DNA of 64,000 nucleotides from Dallia pectoralis (lineage: Eukaryota > Chordata > Actinopteri > Esociformes > Umbridae). The notes under the pieces are model-generated. The model searched no databases. It was not told the DNA's origin and saw nothing but the letters and a program-made list of their open reading frames with translations. Of this stretch, positions 11,140-22,154 are shown piece by piece (the first letter of the stretch is position 1; each line of letters opens with the position of its first letter). The translations under genes and the position numbers were made by a program. The stretch covers positions 16,342,116 to 16,406,115 of the forward strand of contig CM055745.1 of NCBI GenBank assembly GCA_029465975.1, in the 5' to 3' direction.

Positions 11140-13498
11140 ACAGCACTTATCAGGACAAGCTAGAGTAACCTAATCCAGTTGCTCTTATCAGGATAGAGTT
11201 GCCTAACACAGCACTTATCAGGATAGACTAACCTAACACAGCACTTATCAGGATAGAGTAGCCTAACACTTATCAGGATAGAGTTGCCTAACACAGCACT
11301 TATCAGGATAGACTAACCTAACACAGCACTTATCAGGATAGAGTAGCCTAACACAGCACTTATCAGGATTAACCTCAGCACTTATCAGGATAGAGTAGCC
11401 TAACACAGCACTTATCAGGATAGAGTAACCTAACACAGCACTTATCAGGATAGAGTAGCCTAACACAGCACTTATCAGGATAGAGTAGCCTAACACAGCA
11501 CTTATCAGGATAGAGTAGCCTAACACAGCACTTATCAGGATAGAGTAACCTAACACAGGATACCTAACACAGCACTTATCAGGATAGAGTAACCTAACAC
11601 AGCACTTATCAGGATAACACAGCACTTATCAGGATAGAGTAACCTAACACAGCACTTATCAGGATAGAGTAACAACACAGCACTTATCAGGATAGAGTAG
11701 CCTAACACAGCACTTATCAGGATAGAGTAACCTAACACAGCACTTATCAGGATAACACAGCACTTATCAGGATAGAGTAGCCTAACACAGCACTTATCAG
11801 GATAGAGTAGCCTTAAGGATAGAGTACAACACAGCACTTATCAGGATAGAGTAGCCTAACACAGCACTTATCAGGATAGAGTAACCTAAACAGCACTTAT
11901 CAGGATAGAGTAACCTAACACAGCACTCATCAGGATAGAGTAACCTAACACAGCACTCATCAGGATAGAGTCGCCTAACACAGCACTCATCAGGATAGAG
12001 TAACCTAACACAGCACTCATCAGGATAGAGTAACCTAAGACAGCACTTATCAGGATAGAGTAACCTAACACTTATCAGGATAGAGTAACCTAACAGAGCA
12101 CTTATCAGGATAGAGTAGCCTAAGACAGCACTAATCAGGATAGAGTAACCTAACACAGCACTTATCAGGATAAAGTAACCTAACACAGCACTTATCAGTA
12201 TAGAGTAACCTAACACAGCACTTATCAGGATAGAGTAACCTAACACAGCACTAATCAGGATAGAGTAACCTAACACAGCACTTATCAGGATAAAGTAACC
12301 TAACACAGCACTTATCAGAATAGAGTAGCCTAACACAGCACTTATCAGGATAGAGTAACCTAACACAGAACTTATCAGGATAGAGTAGCCTAACACAGCA
12401 CTCATCAGAATAGAGTAACCTAACACAGCACTTATCAGGATAGAGTAGCCTAACACAGCACTTTTCAGGGTAGAGTAGCCTAACACAGCACTTATCAGGA
12501 TAGAGTAACCTAACAAAGCACTTATCAGGATAGAGTAGCCTAACACAGCACTTATCAGGATAGAGTAGCCTAACAAGGCACTTTTTAGGATAGAGTAGCC
12601 AAACACAGCACTTATAAGGATAGAGTAACCTAACACAGCACTTATCAGTATAGAGTAACCTAACACAGCACTTATCAGGATAGAGTAACCTAACACAGCA
12701 CTAATCAGGATAGATTAACCTAACACAGCACTTATCAGGATAGAGTAACCTAACACAGCACTTATCAGGATAGAGTAGCCTAACACAGCACTCATCAGGA
12801 TAGAGTAACCTAACACAGCACTCATCAGGATAGAGTAACCTAACACAGCACTTATCCGGATAGAGTAACCTAACACAGCACTCATCAGGATAGAGTAACC
12901 TAACACAGCACTTATCAGGATAGAGTAGCCTAACACAGCACTCATCAGGATAGAGTAGCCTAACACAGCACTCATCAGGATAGAGTAACCTAACACAGCA
13001 CTCATCAGGATAGAGTAACCTAAGACAGCACTTATCAGGATAGAGTAACCTAACACTTATCAGGATAGAGTAACCTAACAGAGCACTTATCAGGATAGAG
13101 TAGCCTAAGACAGCACTTATCAGGATAGAGTAACCTAAGACAGCACTTATCAGGATAGAGTAACCTAAGACAGCACTTATCATGATAGAGTAACCTAAGA
13201 CAGCACTTATCAGGATAGAGTAGCCTAACACAACACTTATCAGGATAGAGTAACCTAAGACAGCACTTATCAGGATAGAGTAACCTAAGACAGCACTTAT
13301 CAGGATAGAGTAACCTAACACAGCACTTATCAGGATAGAGTAGCCTAACACAGCACTTATCAGGATAGAGTAACCTAACACAGCACTTATCAGGATAGAG
13401 TAGCCTAACACAGCACTTATCAGGATAGAGTAACCTAACACAGCACGTATCAGTATAGAGTAGCCTAACACAACACTTATCAGGATAGAGTAACCTAA
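11140..13498. repeat. 30-bp minisatellite, about 2.35 kb
   Basis: Roughly 75-80 copies of a 30-bp unit (cagcacttatcaggatagag then taacctaaca). The length is a multiple of three, so minus frames read as endless decapeptides (VLGYSILISA) without coding meaning. The left third (11140-11890) holds many truncated units. The right two thirds are regular, with shared variants (ctcatc, agtagcc, taagacag) in runs, which suggests block-wise amplification. Confidence 0.95.
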
Positions 13499-13770
13499 CT
13501 CTTAACTGGACACAGTATATATTAAGGGTTACTGGATTTTGAGGGCTAGAGGCGGTGATTCTCATTGGGCTTGACAGCTGCAGCAGACTCAGGCCTCAGT
13601 CAGCTGGGTTAGAGACTAGCCCTCCTGTCTCAGGCCTCAGTAGTTTCATTAATACAGATTGTATTTCATTAGCCAGATGTGTCCACTTCCTATGTTGAAT
13701 GGTCAAGTGGTGCAGGTCCTTCCAAGCTTCCGGTAGTTTCCAGGATGTTAAGTGGATGATTCATTCCAGT
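13499..13770. other. Short spacer, nothing recognised
   Basis: Unique sequence between two tandem arrays, with a repeated caggcctcag motif near 13588-13640. No coding likeness. Confidence 0.6.
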
Positions 13771-13774
13771 CGTA

Positions 13775-14065
13775 CAAATATCACAATAGACTCAGATAGG
13801 CCAACTCCATGTTCCCTAGTGGATTCCAAATATCACAATAGACTCCGATAGGCCAACTCCATGTTCCCTAGTGGATTCTAAATATCTCAATAGACTCCGA
13901 TAGGCCAACTCCATGTTCCCTAGTGGATACCAAATATCACAATAGACTCCGATAGGCCAACTCCATGTTCCCTAGTGGATACCAAATATCACAATAGACT
14001 CTGATAGGCCAACTCCATGTTCCCTAGTGGATTCTAAATATCTCAATAGACTCAGATAGGCCACT
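13775..14065. repeat. 52-bp tandem repeat
   Basis: About five and a half copies of a 52-bp unit containing aatatcacaatagactccga and ggccaactccatgttcccta. The last copy degrades into a short run of tagactcagataggcc fragments up to about 14100. Confidence 0.9.
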
Positions 14066-14099
14066 ATCAGATAGGCCACTATCAATAGACTCAGATAGG

Positions 14100-14955
14100 T
14101 AGTACACAGTATTATAGTCCTGAAGTCTCTGTATTCCGGCATTTGTCCGGCATTTGTCTGGCAATACCACAAATGCTCTTACTGTGATAGATGGTGGAGG
14201 GCGTTGGTATTTCAGCTCTTCCCCTGTTACTCTAGAGTAAACTTTCTCTTCACCCCCCAACTCCAATTCTATTTTTTGCCAAGTTCCCTTGCGCAAACAT
14301 TGCATTTATTTTTAATTTGCGTTCCATCTCTTTAGCTGGCTGCTGCTTCCAAAAGCAGGCCCAACATATGCGATAGGAGAGAGGTACTTTCTGTTTATTC
14401 TTGCCTGTGTAATGAAGCAGAAGGACCGACTGTGTGGAAGGAGAGGTCGGCGAGATGGGAGACAGGCCCTCAGAGAGCTGCTAAAAGCCTGCCTCTGGTT
14501 CTCTGTCTTAAGGCCACTCCTGTTTGCAGAACACTGCTGTCTAGCATGCGGGTGTTATTGGCAACAGCTTTTAACATCAAACTGCCATATAATTCACAAT
14601 CCAGGGTTACTGTGAAATCGGTTTTTTTTTAAAGATACAATTTTTTCACTGGAGATTCCCCCTCAATCTGACTGAGCTTGAAATGTTCTACCAAGAAAAG
14701 TGAGGTAAAAATACTGTAGGTTGATAGAGACGGATCCAAACAGACTTACTTCTGTAATGCAAGAATAAAGTGCTTATTTATACATGGTTCTTCACAGAAC
14801 AGCGGCAAATGCTGGCCTTCTAGGCAGAGTTTATCCTCTGTCCTGTGTCTGTTCTTTCATTTGCAACTCTGTTGAGACTGTTTTTTTTTGCAGGTACTAT
14901 TTCATAAAGCTGCCAGTTGAGGACCTTAAACTAGATACTTTAATATGTTTGTCCT
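14100..14955. other. No supported gene
   Basis: Mixed sequence with short ORFs only. There is a T-rich run near 14620-14645 and another near 14880. No family likeness seen. Confidence 0.55.
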
Positions 14956-14961
14956 CTGGGT

Positions 14962-15165
14962 CAGTTGTGCACTGGGGCCTCCCACTCCTCAGTTGTGCAC
15001 TGGGGCCTTCCACTCCTCAGCTGTGCATTGGGGCCTCCCACTCCTCAGTTGTGCATTGGGGCCTCCCACTCCTCAGTTGTGCATTGAGGCCTCCCACTCC
15101 TCAGTTGTGCATTGGGGCCTCCCACTCCTCAGTTGTGCACTGGGGCCTCCCACTTCTATTTCCAT
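14962..15165. repeat. 28-bp minisatellite
   Basis: Seven copies of a 28-bp unit (cagttgtgcactggggcctc then ccactcct). Variants are gcactgg and gcattgg. Confidence 0.9.
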
Positions 15166-15464
15166 TCTGGTTAGAGACAGTTTGTGCAGTTCAGTGAAGG
15201 GGGTAGTACACAGCGTTGTGTGAGATCTGCAGTTTCTTTGCATTTTCCTGTACGAAATCAGGACAACAACGATTAATGATTAATTGAATGATTAATAAAC
15301 TGATACATTTGGATTTTCCAACACATGTGCCATTGGAACACAGTGATAGTGATAGTTTCTGATAGCAGGCCTCTATACCACAATGTAGATATATTCCGTA
15401 GAAAATCCTTAGTTTCCAGCCACAACAGTCGTTTATCAGCGACCCCAAACATCTGAGCAGTAGC

Positions 15465-15598
15465 AATACCCCCCTCTAACCCCCCCCTCTAACCCCCCAC
15501 TCTAACCCCCTCTAACCCCCCTCTAACCCCCACTCTAACCCCCCTCTAACCCCCCTCTAACCCCCCACTCTAACCCCCTTCCCTCTAACCTAACCCAT
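15465..15598. repeat. Degenerate CTAACCCC repeat
   Basis: A C-rich run of units such as ctctaacccccc and actctaaccccc. It resembles but does not match the vertebrate telomere unit ccctaa, since an extra tct or act separates the units. It is best called a simple C-rich repeat. Confidence 0.8.
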
Positions 15599-15736
15599 CG
15601 TATTTGATGTGCGGAGGTTCCCCACGGTAAAACTGACCCTTCAACCCGAACGCTGTGACTCTAGCTCTGCAATCATGCCCCACCCAGAACCAGACCCAGG
15701 TGTCCATCCCAAGATGCCCCAGCGCGGACCACGGTG

Positions 15737-15779
15737 TCAGCCTTATCAGTACCAGTATCAGTACCAGTATCAGTACCCC
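15737..15779. repeat. 6/12-bp CAGTAY repeat
   Basis: Short run of cagtac and cagtat units. Confidence 0.8.
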
Positions 15780-15929
15780 TCTATAGGGGGTGGGGGAGGT
15801 GCTGAGTGTCGGGGAGCGCGGACCAGTCCTCCTGCTCTCCACAAGTAGGAGATAACGTCTGCAGGAACAGACAGACCCTTATATGGATTAGAGACAAGGT
15901 TGGGAGATTAGGGATGGATGGGAGCATAT

Positions 15930-16215
15930 CTCTCTCTCTCCCTCTCTCTCTCTCTCCCCCCCTCTCTCTCTCCCCTCTCTCCCTCTCTCGCTCTCGCTCT
16001 CTCTCTCTCTCTCTCTCTGTCTCCAGATCTCTCTCTCTCTCCCCTCTCTTTCTCTCCCCCCTCCTCTCTCTCTCCCCTCTCTCTCTATCTCCCTCTCTCT
16101 CTCTCTCCCTCTCCCCCTCTCTCTCTCTCTCTCTCTCCCTCTCCCTCTCACTCTCTCCCCCTCTCTCTCCCTCCCTCTCTTTCTCTCTCTCTGTCTCCAG
16201 ATCTCTCTATCCACT
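15930..16215. repeat. (CT)n-rich low-complexity tract
   Basis: Almost pure pyrimidine on the plus strand, about 280 bp, with ctctct, tccctc and cccc blocks. ORFs of Ser/Leu or Arg/Glu type across it are artefacts. The strand asymmetry could allow triplex (H-DNA) formation; that is inference. Confidence 0.95.
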
Positions 16216-16302
16216 CACCGGTTATCCCAGAGTCCTCCCTCTCAGAGCTTATTCTTGGTGTGCGACCCTCCACATTTTCCATCAGCTGAAAAAGCTCTGG
16301 AA

Positions 16303-16582
<280 letters not shown>

Positions 16583-16599
16583 ACATACTTCAAAACTCA

Positions 16600-18890
16600 C
16601 CATGGACGTGAATACACACACAAAATACAAACAGAGGCCACAGCCCTCAGTCTGTTTTTCAAATCAAAAAGGTTTCGGGTTCGAGGCGATCTCAAGCAGG
16701 GTTGAAGTCCAGACGCACATAGAAAAGAATAAAGTTCCCATCATGTGAGAGCTTGAGAGCGGGTCGTACCTTTTTACACAGGTTACCTCTCCTGACTCTG
16801 AGTCGAATGACACACGCCCGCATACACACTCACGTGGAGGTCAGCGAAAAACACCCTAGCTTTACATTAAGTGTATTTTGTTCTTCAGGATATTCGCTTT
16901 GATGTCCTTGACTGCCTCACTTCCATACATGGACTGGAAAAAACACTAAATATCTCGGATGTTGCTAAATCGGGTTCTTCCTGGTTTATTAAGCTGGGTT
17001 TCAAACGAACGCATCAAAGCCATTGGCCCACATTGGTTTTCCATTTGGTTCAATCAGAAGCAATGGATAATCGATCTGGATATCTGTTATTGTGTCACAA
17101 ATCTTGTTCCCAATCACAGGACACATGTTAAAATGTTTCCTGTCCTATGTTCAAATAAACCATAATTTACTGTATTATTTGCATAACTTAAGTGAGCTTC
17201 AACTTGAATTTGAAATGAGTATAATGTGGTTGCTGCATTAAGAGTGATCGTCCCATTTGTGAAAAAACATTAATTGTAAAAGTATTTTAATCTAACACTT
17301 TTTTGGTTGCTACATGATTCCAATGTGTGTTATTTCATAGTGTTGATGTCTTTGTTTTTATTCTACAATAAATAAAACAGTGTAACAAAACAAATACCTG
17401 TGATTGTGTAGGTTTTCCCCAAACTTTTGACTGCTGACTTATGAATCTTTTGTTTTCGTTGATTTTAAATACAACATTTTATTTGTGGTATATTCTTGTC
17501 CTCTAATAAACAAATTATCGGCAAGTACGTATTCTTTCTTCCTATGATGTTAACGTTGCTGTCCGTACTACGATCATAAAAAGAAAACACATTATACTGT
17601 AATTTGCACGGACTGCTCCTTTAACAGAAACGTTCGTTGTGAGATGAAGGCATTTCTCAGCTCCTAAATGCCTCAGAAACAATAAACAGTGAAGATGGTT
17701 TAAGTGGGCCCAGGCAGGGCACCATAAATGGACCTGTGGCACTGGACTGAAGCGATAGTGTTTATATAGTTCGTTGTTCTGAACATGTGATGTCAATTCT
17801 ATGCACAGCGTCGTTTGGTCTAAATTCTGTGTACATAATTATTATTAATGTGTCTAGCTACACATGCTACATTTCCAATTTTTTCTGGGGACACCCTAGA
17901 GTGTATGCTACACACGTGTGGAAGGTGTGGGCGGTGAACGTGCCAACGTGCAGTACTGCAATAGCCATTGCCCTGATCTTGGCACAGGGAGTGCCGGGCC
18001 TGTGCAAAACACATCCAGGAGATCACCTTAAAAGGAGGGAACTGTGCTTTTATCAGATGAGTAGCTGCTGCCGTCCCAGCTGGTTCCGTGTCATCCTAGA
18101 ACCTCCATCGGTTTGCTTCGCCTAGTCGTCTGTTGGACGTGATTTCATTGTCTGCAATGGGTGTGTGGGTTTGTTCCTGTAGAGTCTCACTAGTGAGAAG
18201 TAATATTCCTCCTCAAAAAATACTCACAAGTATATTTTACTCTGAAAATGACTGACAAGTGAGTGCCGTTTGCACAATCAGTCATCACTTATTGACAATA
18301 CGACAATTTTGCACCTAGCGGTTATGATTTGGGTTTGTAATTGAGGTAATTGTTTTCTGGTTGGGAGTGACGACTTTGTTATGAGATTTTGCAAAAAAAT
18401 TGGTATATAAAAATATGATTTTTTTATTGAAGGTCATTTGCTCATGATTTGAGATTTTTTTTCAAAAACAATATATTTCAGACAACCAAACATAGCCTGC
18501 ATTTACAAAGGACCATCAGGGGGAATTGAACATACTCTAGGCTTAAATAAATATTTTTACTTGGGACAATAGCTTTATGCTATCATCTATCCTTCAACAC
18601 GCATCTGTTGTAAAAAACATTATGATTATTTGCAGGGTTCTACACTAAATAATATAGACAGTATCTACCACAACAGTTTAAATAAACCAACAGCACAAAG
18701 GTTTTTTCATCATTTTTGGGACACTAAAACAAACACTTCTGTTTCATTGCATTCATATTTAGTGGTATAAGAGATTTTTTCAAGCCCAAAGATACTCCTG
18801 GGAGATAATGTCGAAAAGGCTTAGTGAACAGACATTTGTGGCTGGGTTAAAGTCCATGAATAAAGATGTGATTCAGTGAACTTTTAATCA
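16600..18890. other. No supported gene; DNA-transposon end near 17.3 kb
   Basis: Short ORFs only. The part at about 17290-17440 (tgattccaatgtgtgttatt, attctacaataaat, ccaaacttttgactg) resembles the end of a Tc1-like element common in salmonid-type genomes. The rest is unassigned. Confidence 0.45.
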
Positions 18891-18894
18891 TATT

Positions 18895-18970
18895 TTACAT
18901 TTACATTTTTACATTTTGCGCATTTAGCAGACGCTCTTATCCAGAGCGACTTACAATAAGTGCAGGCATT
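18895..18970 (+). mobile_element. Dispersed fish repeat, conserved core
   Basis: Contains acatttacatttttacatt followed by catttagcagacgctcttat and ccagagcgacttacaataag. This core is found very often in teleost genomes, and its class is not resolved here. A worn copy of the same core (acatttag ... tatccagagtgagcgaaca) lies at about 28958-29010 inside rbpms2. Confidence 0.6.
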
Positions 18971-21505
18971 TCACATATAGCTAAAACACACATCAAAAAG
19001 GCAATAAGTACATTGTTCCTGGGTGGGTGCAGGGGGAAGTGCTAGAGATAGAAGGGGTGCTAGGAGAGGAGGAATGGGTGATAATCGTAGAGGAATGGTT
19101 CGGTAGTGAAGTTTCGAACAGGCGAGAGTTGTGGAGCTCCATTTTTTGTGGAGCTCCACTTTTGGAGCAGTTTGCTGATATCCCGTAACTCTTTTTGGCG
19201 CTATTTGACAAGCTTGTCCATATTTGGCATGACCAGGAGTGAATAGTAGCAGCACCAAAACATCCCCATCAGAGAATTTCCGCAGACTGCCCAACTAAAA
19301 CTTAGGATGACCTCTTAATTCGCAGCCAGTTTCTAACTCAATGTCACAACCACTGCTCACACTTTTGATGCTAATCCTGTGTAATCCAGCCACATTTCAG
19401 TTCTGCATCGATTCCGATGTTGTGTTAACCTTGTGTTAATGAACCTTCATACAATGGAAATCACCACATAACGTCATCAAATCTGTATTACTATAGAAAT
19501 ATACCCGGTGCTGGGAATGACCCAAAAGTTACATGGTTGAGCTCTGAACTAGACAACTCGGTTCTAGAGGGATTTGATTCTATGGTGTGGTATCTGAGTT
19601 TTTCCATACTTTCTGTCTACCTGTTGTGTTTTCCATGTCCTTAAATTAGAGACAAGTGGATTTCAGAGTGCCTACGAAGCACCTTGAGAATGCTTAACAT
19701 TTTTCCTGAGTAAGATCAAATCTGTGTAGCGGGTTCAACTTTAACATCCCGGCACCAGCACTGGGTTTTGCAATAATCTTCCCGAGGTGCCAGTATTGGA
19801 TAATAACTACCTATAATGGAATCTAATCAGTCATGCTTTTGAGATATTGTGTATTGTTGTGCATATTACGCATGATTCGCATTTGTTTCTGTTTGAGTGA
19901 TGTTGTTATATAGCACAACCAGCAAAATAAACCATAAGAATAAACCATAAATGTACAGCAAATGCAACCTAATAATGTAAAAAAAGAAGAAAACGTAAAA
20001 GCATAACATAAAAAATTCCAATATTCCATGTGGATTATATCACAGAAACAACTCCCTGATTCAACTTGCAATGTTTTCACATGATAACAACTCCAGCAGT
20101 TACTTAGAAGGGCTAATATTTTGCACCCCTGCCAAGAAAAAGTTAGGGAAGGAAAAAGCGTAAGAGGCCCTGGTGTGTCTATTTATAGAGCTGGCTGTAA
20201 GGAACAACATTGGGTCAATGATTACAAAAGAACCAAATATTTCCACCAGCACCCCCCACACCCCACCCCCCGGGAACCGGGCCTTATCCTAATTGTGTTC
20301 CCACACAAAGTCAGGAAACGGTCTGCTCGTGGAGACACAAGTTAGCTCCACACCAGAAAATACTCTAGTGTGTCGACTTATGACCTTCGACAGGGTTTCC
20401 CACACTGAAAAGCAGGGGTCTTCCATTTTACTCTCATGGTAAAAACATGACCTAAATAAATAAAATAGCCAACCATTTTACGAATAATTTATGTAACACG
20501 TAATCCCACTCTTCCTTAATTGAGCAACAAGGGCAGCTAACTTTGAGGGCTCAGACATGCCAGAACAACACAAAGGGCCACACATATCAGAGAAATCATT
20601 AACACCTGAGGGAAGATAAGCAGGTCCCAGGTCCTGCATTGGGTCGAACAATCAGGAAATGGGAAGGGGACATTTTTTAGCAGAACCAGGGGTGTTAGCT
20701 GTAGTTTGGCTCTACGTCAAGGCCTTCCAAGGTAAGGGTCTTTCCTCAGACCCTTCCCTTGATCGCTTCGATAGCAGCTAATTCAGCATCAGGCTGGGTA
20801 CAGCCCAGGACTGGGTTAATTATAGGAAAAGAAAACACAAGGAAACATTACATCCTATAAACTGACGCGTGAACTGAATTTTGCATTGTGGAGACAGACA
20901 ACTTGGGAGGTATTTCTTTAGTCTTACATTTGGGGGAATATTGGTCGTTTGTAATAAATGGTTAAATAAATATAATTATATGATTATTCTTACAATGTAT
21001 TATAAAAAATGTTTGTTTCATCTCCTTCAATCACCATTTGTTTAATGCCATTTTTGCAGTAAGTATAATTTCTGAAAATAAATTCTCATTATAGCTTCAG
21101 TATTGTCTATAATATTTCTAAGAGGCACACAACATTATAAAAAGGCTTAATCAGAAAATAAGCAAATAAACAATTCAGCAGGATGAGTAGTGGTTTATCT
21201 TCTATAGTATAGAACATATAATTGCAGTATTATGCACTGTAGGCCTACATATTTTTATTTGTTAGATGTATAATTTATTTCAATAATATACGTACAGAAA
21301 TATTGATAACTTGCAGACTAAATAAAGCTTTGTGATATCCTATTACTATGTTTTAATTTGGGGAATATTTGCGTTTATTACACAATATTTTGAATTTTAT
21401 TAAATATATATATATCTAAGCCTATGAGTGAAATTATTAACTGGTTTTAAAATCCTACATAAACCATAAGAAAACATGAAACCTCAAAGCAACAAGTGAA
21501 ATTTG
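18971..21505. other. AT-rich intergenic stretch upstream of rbpms2
   Basis: No ORF of interest and no clear repeat. It becomes very AT-rich at 20930-21470. This is the upstream flank of the rbpms2 promoter and could hold distal control elements, but none is recognisable by eye. Confidence 0.55.
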
Positions 21506-21510
21506 GGGAG

Positions 21511-21658
21511 GCGTCCGGATTGGCCAAGGGGGTTCCCATAGAGACGGTAATGCGTACCGTGGAGGGGGGGGCGGGGCTTCGTTAAAGCGTCCGGATTGGC
21601 CAGGCGGGTTCCCATAGAGACGGTGATGCGGTCGTGGAGGGGGCGGGGCTTCGTGAGA
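21511..21658 (+). promoter_or_regulatory. rbpms2: Duplicated CCAAT/GC-box promoter module of rbpms2
   Basis: Two adjacent copies (21511-21586 and 21587-21658) each carry ggattggcc (reverse CCAAT box), ggttcccatagagacggt and a ggggcggggcttcg GC box. They lie about 440-590 bp upstream of the rbpms2 start codon. NF-Y and Sp-family binding is inferred from the motifs. The ttcccatagagac part loosely resembles half an RFX X-box. The transcription start is not visible. Confidence 0.6.
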
Positions 21659-22097
21659 CCAGCTGAGAGCCATCAGAAATGAGTGCAACTCATTCGCCCG
21701 GGCGTTTAATCTAATTGGCGAGCAAATTGGGGAGCAGGGGACCAGACAGCACCTCTGAGTTTTGCCTTAAGGTCCATTTCATTCTTCCTTATTTAGTTTT
21801 ACTCAAATGAACTTGATGTAAGCCACAGCGGTACTTTCCCCCCCACTTTCTCTCACCTTCACAGTGCACCTATATCCACTTTCACCACCTTGACGTTTCT
21901 AGTTCTTTTATTTTGTATTTTTGCGGGTCCACGTTGGATACTTTTGGCTTTAAACCACGGCTTCACCCGGGCACCCCTGTGCTGAAGTCTCACAGATTTC
22001 CTCTGCAACTTTAAAGCACTCCAGGGACACATCCACCCACAGGGAAAACTGGGAAAACGCACTGTTTCCCCGCACAAAGAAGAGCAAAAGTGACACA

Positions 22098-22154
22098 ATG
22101 AGCCTCAAATCTGATTCTGAGACCAACAACAATGTTATATCCTTGGATGAAGAG
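22098..22154 (+). CDS. rbpms2: rbpms2 coding exon 1 (residues 1-19)
   Basis: Encodes MSLKSDSETNNNVISLDEE, followed by the donor gtaagg. The ATG follows a gacaca context (purine at -3) and is the only one that gives the acidic N-terminus directly before the RRM. Donor phase 0. Confidence 0.9.

Noticed and set aside
11140..13498. CRISPR-like regular array
   Set aside because: The unit is contiguous, with no unique spacers; vertebrate context. The same holds for the other arrays in the window.
11263..13565. Minus-strand ORFs of up to 299 codons reading VLGYSILISA or RLLYPDKCCV
   Set aside because: Pure translation of the 30-bp array; a hydrophobic or Cys-rich repeat protein is not supported by any unique domain.
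15465..15598. Interstitial telomere
   Set aside because: Units do not match ccctaa; extra bases separate every unit. Kept only as a weak finding.
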